Positions 22,348 through 26,505 of a stretch of DNA of 26,505 nt are shown here, piece after piece. Source of the DNA: a virus; the IMG/VR virus record IMGVR_UViG_3300025131_000351, positions 1 to 26,505 of that record; one strand, 5' to 3'. Every line of letters starts with the position of its first letter. Within the stretch, counting starts at the first letter, position 1. The notes below the pieces were generated by a model. That model was not told the DNA's origin. It worked only from the letters and a program-made list of their open reading frames with translations, and did no database searches. The translations under genes were made by a program, and so were the position numbers.

Positions 22348-22828
22348 CAAAAAGTCCCTTTCTCGCTCTCACACATTTAGCGGTAATTTCAAATCTATGA
22401 TCAGCTTGTCCAAATAATTGTTTAGGTTCATTTAAAGTAACAATTTCATAATAAAATTTACCATATAAAACAAAATCACCTTCTCGAATAAATATATCTT
22501 GATCTTCTGTTAATCTTCTTTTGTGAAAATGAATATTTATCGTCGTAATGACATCCAATCCGTATTTATCAGTTGTCGTTTGTAATCCTTCCCAATCAAC
22601 CAAAGCAAATACCCTAACCGGTGGTAAAAATGTTTTTTCTATCGCTTCACCATATAAAGAATGATAATCCGTTGTTGTAACATCAATCGCATAATACAAA
22701 ACTTGTTGACCAATAATTCGCTCAACTAATTCATCGTTAACCTGCTTTACAAGATCACGCTCTTTTTTGTTTAAAAATAAAGGCGGGGGTGGATCTGCGG
22801 GTTGTGACCATTTATTACTATCTGACAC
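22337..22828 (-). CDS. Probable neck / head-tail connector protein in the gp14 position
   Basis: This protein has 163 residues and starts with GTG (no in-frame ATG fits) preceded by GGGGTG. After a Pro-rich N-terminus it has an alpha segment KERDLVKQVNDELVERIIGQQ, then beta-rich stretches LYYAIDVTTTDYHSLYGEAI, KTFLPPVRVFALVDWEG and INIHFHKRRLTEDQDIFIREGDFVLYG, finishing ITAKCVRARKGLFDG. The HKRRL and REGDFV segments look like a compact beta-barrel connector or head-closure protein. T4 gp14 is longer (256) and I cannot align it by eye. The assignment rests on its place between gp13-like and gp15-like genes, with overlaps or 5-base gaps on both sides. Confidence 0.6.
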   Translation of the reverse strand: MSDSNKWSQPADPPPPLFLNKKERDLVKQVNDELVERIIGQQVLYYAIDVTTTDYHSLYGEAIEKTFLPPVRVFALVDWEGLQTTTDKYGLDVITTINIHFHKRRLTEDQDIFIREGDFVLYGKFYYEIVTLNEPKQLFGQADHRFEITAKCVRARKGLFDGR

Positions 22829-22833
22829 TTACA

Positions 22834-24102
22834 TCACCCCACATATACGCCATATGGTATAGTCTTTAGCATATTATTGGTCGATTGGGCCATAGTAGCC
22901 TGGTCTTCCACAATTTTACTATACGTTATTTCGGCCAATATAGTTTTAAGCTCTTCTCTCAGCTTATCTTGCTCTTCTTTAGCTTGAGCGGCCAATTCAG
23001 AAGCATTCAACGTGACTGATTCTCCTGGTATCGGAATTGTCGTAAATTTACCTCTTATTTGCGCCAATATCTCCTTGGCCAAAGAAAAAGCAAAGCGTCG
23101 AATCCACTGTTTACCAATTGAATTAATGTTTTGGTATGGAATATTTGCAAAAGGCAATGTATTCATATTATTGATTCCATTAACTCCAGTATCCACACTA
23201 CCGGTAGCTTCCGTCCATGGATCACTCTTGATTGTAAAATCAACATACATCTTTTTAGGAGAATAATCGCCTGGACGCGGAAAGACTCTTATTTTATTAC
23301 TCTTAATCTCATAAGAATAATGAGAATTTCTTGTATAAATTGCGTCTTCGTACGCCATAGATTGAAGTTTGTTTTGCCACGGTGGAATAACTTCAAAAGT
23401 AGAATCATCGGCGTACATGCCGTATGTCGACATATTACCAATTGCGTTAATTCCGCCATAATAGCCGAAAAATCTCCACATCGCGTGTGGTGTTTTATAA
23501 AAAACTCGACGAACTGTTACCCTATTTGTTCCTACTTTTCCATAGAATGAAGAGCTGGCATCGTTGGCTGAAGACGAAGCTATAATTTCTTGTAAATCAT
23601 AATCTTGCTGACCACTTACAATTGCAAATGAGCCAGAATAAATTGGCTCTGTGCCGCCAATACCAACTTCTGTTGCTGTTTTGTCGGCAATTTGTCTTGC
23701 GTAGCCAAAATCAAATTTAGGATATTTTAAACTGGCGCTTAACGCAGCAACAGAAGTTTCTTTTATTTCGCCATCATGATCAAATGTGCCAGTAATAGCA
23801 CCAAGAACCGATCCAATCGCATTTTTAGCCTGGTGTATATTGACTAGATATGAATACTCTAAAACAGCCTCTTCATAGGCCGCAAAAACGTTTTTTTGCG
23901 TTAATTCAACGTTTAGGACATCGCCACCAAGCTTTCGATAAGTATAATTAACTTGTTCGGCGGCTCCAGAAACGAAATCTGTATTTTCTACATATATGCC
24001 ATACGGATAATTAGCAGCACTGGCAGCTGAAGTTAAAGATCCCGTCTCCGGTAATGTTATAGCTGGTGTTGTTGACGTCGGCGTTAATGTAGGTACAGCC
24101 AT
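22834..24102 (-). CDS. Neck protein (gp13-like)
   Basis: This protein has 422 residues, compared with 309 for T4 gp13. The C-terminal helical region is characteristic: GKQWIRRFAFSLAKEILAQIRGKF, then TTIPIPGESVTLNASELAAQAKEEQDKLREELKTILAEI (about 340-395), as in gp13 proteins of T4-like phages. The middle carries beta segments with VRRVFYKTPHAMWRFFGYYGG and SYEIKSNKIRVFPRPG, and the N-terminus is Thr/Ser/Pro-rich. gp13 works with gp14 to close the filled head and bind the tail. The gene follows a late AT motif and an ACGGAGAAC ribosome site, and starts a run of coupled genes 13-14-15. The N-terminal region is longer than usual and may include a lineage-specific part. Confidence 0.78.
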   Translation of the reverse strand: MAVPTLTPTSTTPAITLPETGSLTSAASAANYPYGIYVENTDFVSGAAEQVNYTYRKLGGDVLNVELTQKNVFAAYEEAVLEYSYLVNIHQAKNAIGSVLGAITGTFDHDGEIKETSVAALSASLKYPKFDFGYARQIADKTATEVGIGGTEPIYSGSFAIVSGQQDYDLQEIIASSSANDASSSFYGKVGTNRVTVRRVFYKTPHAMWRFFGYYGGINAIGNMSTYGMYADDSTFEVIPPWQNKLQSMAYEDAIYTRNSHYSYEIKSNKIRVFPRPGDYSPKKMYVDFTIKSDPWTEATGSVDTGVNGINNMNTLPFANIPYQNINSIGKQWIRRFAFSLAKEILAQIRGKFTTIPIPGESVTLNASELAAQAKEEQDKLREELKTILAEITYSKIVEDQATMAQSTNNMLKTIPYGVYVG

Positions 24103-24123
24103 TCATTTGTTCTCCGTGGATTA

Positions 24124-24137
24124 CTAATATAAATAGT
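24124..24137 (-). promoter_or_regulatory. Shared late AT motif before the gp13-like gene
   Basis: ACTATTTATATTAG on the coding strand, 21 bases before the ATG. Its complement contains an exact T4 late-promoter octamer TATAAATA (24128-24135), so the working orientation is uncertain. Confidence 0.5.
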
Positions 24138-24151
24138 ATCTGCTGGGAGTA

Positions 24152-24361
24152 TCAAACTTTTTTAGTTGTTTTCTCGGCCACAGATCTTGAAAGATCCTTT
24201 TTTACAGGGGCCTTTTTTACAGGGGCCTTTTTTACAGGGGTCTCGACAGTTTTTTTTGGAGGTGCCGGTGGCGCTGCGACAACTGGAGCTTCTTCAACAA
24301 CTGGCGTTGCTGCAGCTGCTTGTCTCGCTAATAATCTAAGTCTTTTCTTCTTTCTACCCAT
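24152..24361 (-). CDS. Small Lys/Ala/Pro-rich basic protein with tandem repeats
   Basis: This protein has 69 residues. It starts MGRKKKRLRLLARQAAAA, continues with a Val/Ala/Pro-rich stretch (VVEEAPVVAAPPAPPKK), then three PVKKA-type repeats (41-55) and a basic tail KTTKKV. It has no folded-domain character and resembles linker-histone-like or DNA-condensing tails by composition only. The three repeats are encoded by perfect 15-base tandem copies. AATAGGAGG gives one of the best ribosome sites in the window, and a late AT motif lies just upstream, so it is probably made in quantity late in infection. Possible roles are head-core or DNA-binding protein; neither is shown by the sequence. Confidence 0.7.
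   Translation of the reverse strand: MGRKKKRLRLLARQAAAATPVVEEAPVVAAPPAPPKKTVETPVKKAPVKKAPVKKDLSRSVAEKTTKKV
24196..24240. repeat. Three perfect 15-bp tandem repeats inside the basic protein gene
   Basis: The unit CCTTTTTTACAGGGG occurs three times head to tail without a mismatch. It encodes successive PVKK-A/D units on the minus strand and keeps the reading frame, so copy number could vary without breaking the gene. Confidence 0.95.
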
Positions 24362-24379
24362 GATAATAGGCCTCCTATT

Positions 24380-24393
24380 TCCTTATAAATAGT
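24380..24393 (-). promoter_or_regulatory. Shared late AT motif before the basic protein gene
   Basis: ACTATTTATAAGGA on the coding strand, matching the first 11 positions of the consensus and ending 18 bases before the ATG. The complement contains TATAAATA (24384-24391). Confidence 0.42.
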
Positions 24394-24456
24394 TGATTAT
24401 AAAACAAAAATCTCAAAAATTGACTGCGAAAAAAAATTGACCAATTGAGTTTTCAT

Positions 24457-24489
24457 AAAAAAACCCCGCCAAGGAAAACCAAGGCGGGG
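24457..24489 (-). terminator. Strong intrinsic terminator
   Basis: Coding-strand stem CCCCGCC / GGCGGGG with an inner GG/CC pair across two T-T mismatches and a TTTT loop, followed by seven T. It ends the transcript of the two small genes 25103-24521 and separates them from the basic protein gene. Confidence 0.9.
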
Positions 24490-24520
24490 TATACTATAAT
24501 AATAAAAGTTGAATCTAAAT

Positions 24521-24823
24521 CTAAGCTGACCCAGCGCAGCCTTGAGAGCCAGTTACAAAAGTCCAAGCATAACCACCAGATCCAGACATACAAATATAAA
24601 ATCTTTGACAATTTCCATCTGTCTGTATTGTCATTGTGCCCAGTGTATTTATGTTACAAGAACCAGTCGAAGCTACGGGAAATTGAGATCCTGACAGGCT
24701 TGTTCCGCTTGAGCCCGAAATTGAAGAGGCACCATAAGTTGTCTCTCCTTCGGATCCGCTAACAGTAGTCTGACTACCACTAATTGTTGTTTCGCCTGCT
24801 GACGATGATACGTTAATCGGCAT
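24521..24823 (-). CDS. Small Ser/Gly/Thr-rich protein with a Cys-containing C-terminal domain
   Basis: This protein has 100 residues. The first half is a loose repeat of SGSQTTVSGSEGETT-like wording, rich in Ser, Gly and Thr. The second half (about 52-100) has four cysteines (in GSCNINT, DGNCQRF, YICMSG and QGCAGS) and looks like a small beta module, with CQRFYIC and YAWTFVTG strands. AAGGAG precedes the ATG, which overlaps the stop of the previous gene by 11 bases, so the pair is translated together. A strong terminator follows 32 bases after the stop. I do not recognise it; a surface-exposed head or fibre ornament is possible from the composition and its place next to the capsid gene. Confidence 0.68.
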   Translation of the reverse strand: MPINVSSSAGETTISGSQTTVSGSEGETTYGASSISGSSGTSLSGSQFPVASTGSCNINTLGTMTIQTDGNCQRFYICMSGSGGYAWTFVTGSQGCAGSA

Positions 24824-25103
24824 CTTCTTCTCCTTCTTCTATTTCCTCTAAAACAAATTTATAAAGTTTTCCATTCTGATTATTCTTTATAGACAAATAA
24901 TTACTTTCCTCTACAATTGTCCAATCACCTCTATCATTCTTTAGTTGTAAATCTTGTGTGTATATATTCGCAAATCTGTTATCGCGTGATCCTAAATTTG
25001 CGGCGCCGTTACTGGTTGGCCTAATATTTGCTTGTATTAAGATATCTTGTACTACTGCTTCTATTAGTGCTCGTATTCTTAGAGTACCGATTTTTTTGGC
25101 CAT
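24813..25103 (-). CDS. Small fibre-repeat-type structural protein
   Basis: This protein has 96 residues. After a helical N-terminus (KKIGTLRIRALIEAVVQDIL) comes NGAANLGSRDNRFANIYT (32-49), DLQLKNDRGDWTIVEESN, and LSIKNNQNGKLYKFVLEE. The LGS-x-NRF-x-NIYT-x-DL pattern is widespread in phage tail-fibre collars and in small virion proteins of T4-like phages. It ends in a Glu/Asp-rich tail. It is preceded by a GGGAGGG ribosome site and a late-type AT motif, downstream of the capsid terminator. The likely role is a trimeric fibre-base or decoration element of the particle; the exact target is unknown. Confidence 0.72.
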   Translation of the reverse strand: MAKKIGTLRIRALIEAVVQDILIQANIRPTSNGAANLGSRDNRFANIYTQDLQLKNDRGDWTIVEESNYLSIKNNQNGKLYKFVLEEIEEGEEDAD

Positions 25104-25128
25104 TAACTAATCCCTCCCTTGTTCCTCA

Positions 25129-25142
25129 CACTAATAAGTAGT
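25129..25142 (-). promoter_or_regulatory. Shared late AT motif before the fibre-repeat gene
   Basis: ACTACTTATTAGTG on the coding strand, a close variant of the consensus, placed between the capsid-gene terminator and the GGGAGGG ribosome site 25 bases before the ATG. A new transcript would be needed here to bypass the terminator. Confidence 0.42.
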
Positions 25143-25172
25143 CTTCGATGTGGGCATGCTCTCAATTTTTAT

Positions 25173-25205
25173 AAAAAAACCCCGATCTCTCGAAAGAAAC
25201 CGGGG
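25173..25205 (-). terminator. Strong intrinsic terminator after the capsid gene
   Basis: Coding-strand hairpin with arms CCCCGGTTTCT and AGAGATCGGGG (two G-T pairs), closed by a TTCG tetraloop and followed by seven T. It lies 24 bases after the tandem TAA TAA stops of the major capsid gene. Confidence 0.92.
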
Positions 25206-25229
25206 CATATCAAACTACGCTAATTGTTA

Positions 25230-26504
25230 TTAGCCGGTGCCAGACTCACCAAGGAGTCCGCGGACAACAACAAGGCCATACATATCAGGTCGGACCATCT
25301 TCTTAGCGTAACGAGTCATCACGCCCTTACGGGGCACGAAGTCTTCGGTACCGAAGATTGTCGGAGTGACCTGGAGAGGTACGTACGGGGCATATACATA
25401 ACCCGTTTCGAGGAAACTGCCACCCTTACGGCCGACAAGAACCAAGTTACGCGGGAAGTACGGATCAACCCAGAGGTCCCATTTCTTGGAAATGGATCCA
25501 ACGTTGACAGCACCAACAGTACCACGATCAGCATCAGCTGTAACGTTAGCACGGAAACCAGCAGTAAACTCAAGGATGTTAGCAACTTCAGGTGAGGTCA
25601 CCAAGAAGTTAGCTCCACCACGTAGAGTCTTTCTGTGGATCTGAGCGCTTACGTCATTAACGGTCTCGACAAGAGTCTCATACCATTCGCTGACCGTACC
25701 AGTGAAGTCAGGAGCAGCTGCGCTAGCACCAACTTCTAGACCAGTTGTACGATTAACGAAAAGTCCCGGGGAGCGCGACCAGTAGTATGTACCAGCTGTA
25801 GCACCCTGAATAAGATCGTTAACGATTTCGCGGTCAATCTCAAGAGCGATCTGCTCAGAAAGAATCTGAGTAAGCTCAACCTCGGCATCAAGGTTATGAT
25901 AAGCATTTAGGTCTTGACCTAATTCCGGAGACCACTTGGCCTTCAGTTTCTTGGTCATCGCCGTAACAGCAATACTGTCGACTTTGATATCAATCTCGGG
26001 AATGGTATTCTTAACATTTCCATCAAACTCATTATCAGGAACATTGCCAGCACCCTCCAAGGGGAAGATATCGCCGACGACGGCGCCAACAGCAGAAGCT
26101 TGATCGTAATCATCAGCAACGGGATAAGTCAAAGCAATTGTACCAGAAACAGCATCAAAGGTAGCTGCAGGACCAGCCAGAGTAACAACCAATCTTTCAG
26201 TTCCGCTGACGGTAACAAGTTTAGTCAAACGACGAACAAGCTGAATGGTCGTGGAGGCGGGCGGGTCTTCGGCGGCATCTAAGACGAAGCCATTAATTGC
26301 CGAAGCCGAAATAGCAATTAAGTTCTTGCGATTAAGCGGACCAGAATTATTACCATCAGAAGAATAATCATCACTACCGGGCACACTCATTGTAATCTGC
26401 AGATAAGTATTAGTACTATCAGCAAGAGTATCCGGATCCCAACGAAGAGAAGCCAGCTGAGCGGCACCAGCCGTAGTACCATTAAGGTTGGCCAGGTCCG
26501 CCAT
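25230..26504 (-). CDS. Major capsid protein (gp23-like), probably 5'-truncated by the window
   Basis: 424 residues are visible. The core matches gp23: MTKKLKAKWSPELGQDLNAY (from about 181), then AEVELTQILSEQIALEIDREIV, GGANFLVTSPEVANILE, and a C-terminal MTRYAKKMVRPDMYGLVVV. gp23 forms the hexamers of the head and in T4 has its first 65 residues removed by the gp21 protease. Here the equivalent core segment starts around 180, against about 265 in T4, and the family's N-terminal PAVMGMVRRA/PTG region is not visible. The ATG at the window edge may therefore be an internal Met, with the true start outside. Codon use and GC are higher than in the neighbours, as expected for a highly expressed gene. 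It ends with tandem TAA stops and a strong terminator. Confidence 0.9.
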   Translation of the reverse strand: MADLANLNGTTAGAAQLASLRWDPDTLADSTNTYLQITMSVPGSDDYSSDGNNSGPLNRKNLIAISASAINGFVLDAAEDPPASTTIQLVRRLTKLVTVSGTERLVVTLAGPAATFDAVSGTIALTYPVADDYDQASAVGAVVGDIFPLEGAGNVPDNEFDGNVKNTIPEIDIKVDSIAVTAMTKKLKAKWSPELGQDLNAYHNLDAEVELTQILSEQIALEIDREIVNDLIQGATAGTYYWSRSPGLFVNRTTGLEVGASAAAPDFTGTVSEWYETLVETVNDVSAQIHRKTLRGGANFLVTSPEVANILEFTAGFRANVTADADRGTVGAVNVGSISKKWDLWVDPYFPRNLVLVGRKGGSFLETGYVYAPYVPLQVTPTIFGTEDFVPRKGVMTRYAKKMVRPDMYGLVVVRGLLGESGTG

Positions 26505-26505
26505 C

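Noticed and set aside
23131-23550. Plus-strand frame of 139 codons opposite the gp13-like gene
   Set aside because: The opposite strand holds a recognisable neck protein across the full length; no start signal or family motif is seen here.
16526-24391. Plus-strand T4 late promoters (TATAAATA) firing antisense
   Set aside because: Exact octamers exist at 16526, 24128 and 24384, but no plus-strand gene lies downstream; kept only as part of the shared intergenic motif.
1-26505. tRNA genes, CRISPR arrays, insertion sequences, attachment sites
   Set aside because: No cloverleaf, spaced repeats, transposase or integrase was found reading both strands by eye; the gaps are too short to hide most of these.

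Overview
The window is a single tightly packed block of a T4-related, contractile-tailed (myovirus-type) dsDNA phage genome. Every gene I can support lies on the minus strand, so transcription runs from high to low coordinates. The evidence for this identity is a recognisable series of gp23-type major capsid protein, gp13- and gp15-type neck and tail-completion proteins, gp18 sheath, gp19 tube, a tape measure, baseplate proteins, a gp32-like single-strand binding protein, a UvsX recombinase, a T4 RNase H/FEN-type exonuclease and a DnaB/gp41-type helicase. Base composition is moderately AT-rich. The host cannot be read from the sequence. The overall look (class II ribonucleotide reductase, divergent T4-like core) resembles uncultured aquatic or marine phages, but that is inference.

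Layout in transcription order. (1) 26504-25230: major capsid protein, probably cut at its 5' end by the window, followed by a strong hairpin terminator. (2) 25103-24152: three small structural or unknown genes with a second strong terminator. (3) 24102-21439: neck and tail completion (gp13-like, a gp14-position protein, gp15-like). (4) 21360-16190: sheath, tube, a gp26-type zinc-ribbon protein whose downstream overlapping frame lacks a proper start and looks like a programmed-frameshift extension, and a small unknown protein. (5) 16177-7620: tape measure, a gp48/gp54-like tube initiator or cap, a gp53/LysM-like wedge protein, and two large unknown virion-type proteins of 1094 and 442 residues. 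(6) 7597-5562: a compact family A DNA polymerase lacking a visible proofreading domain, overlapping by one base with a divergent FtsZ/tubulin-like protein. (7) 5474-1: gp32-like SSB with its own textbook sigma70-type promoter, UvsX, a small unknown gene, a 5'-3' exonuclease, replicative helicase, and the 5' part of an adenosylcobalamin-dependent ribonucleotide reductase that runs off the window.

The late half makes and assembles the particle, while the low-coordinate half makes dNTPs and copies and recombines DNA. The two modules share one strand without a divergent promoter region. A recurring 14-base AT motif (consensus ACTATTTATWWTAG on the minus strand) precedes several virion genes and is a good candidate for the late promoter or another shared late control element. 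The most interesting points are the likely +1/-2 frameshift in the tail-chaperone position, the tubulin-like gene coupled to an unusual polymerase, and the shared intergenic motif. No tRNA, CRISPR array, insertion sequence or plus-strand gene was found, and no gap between genes exceeds 300 bases.
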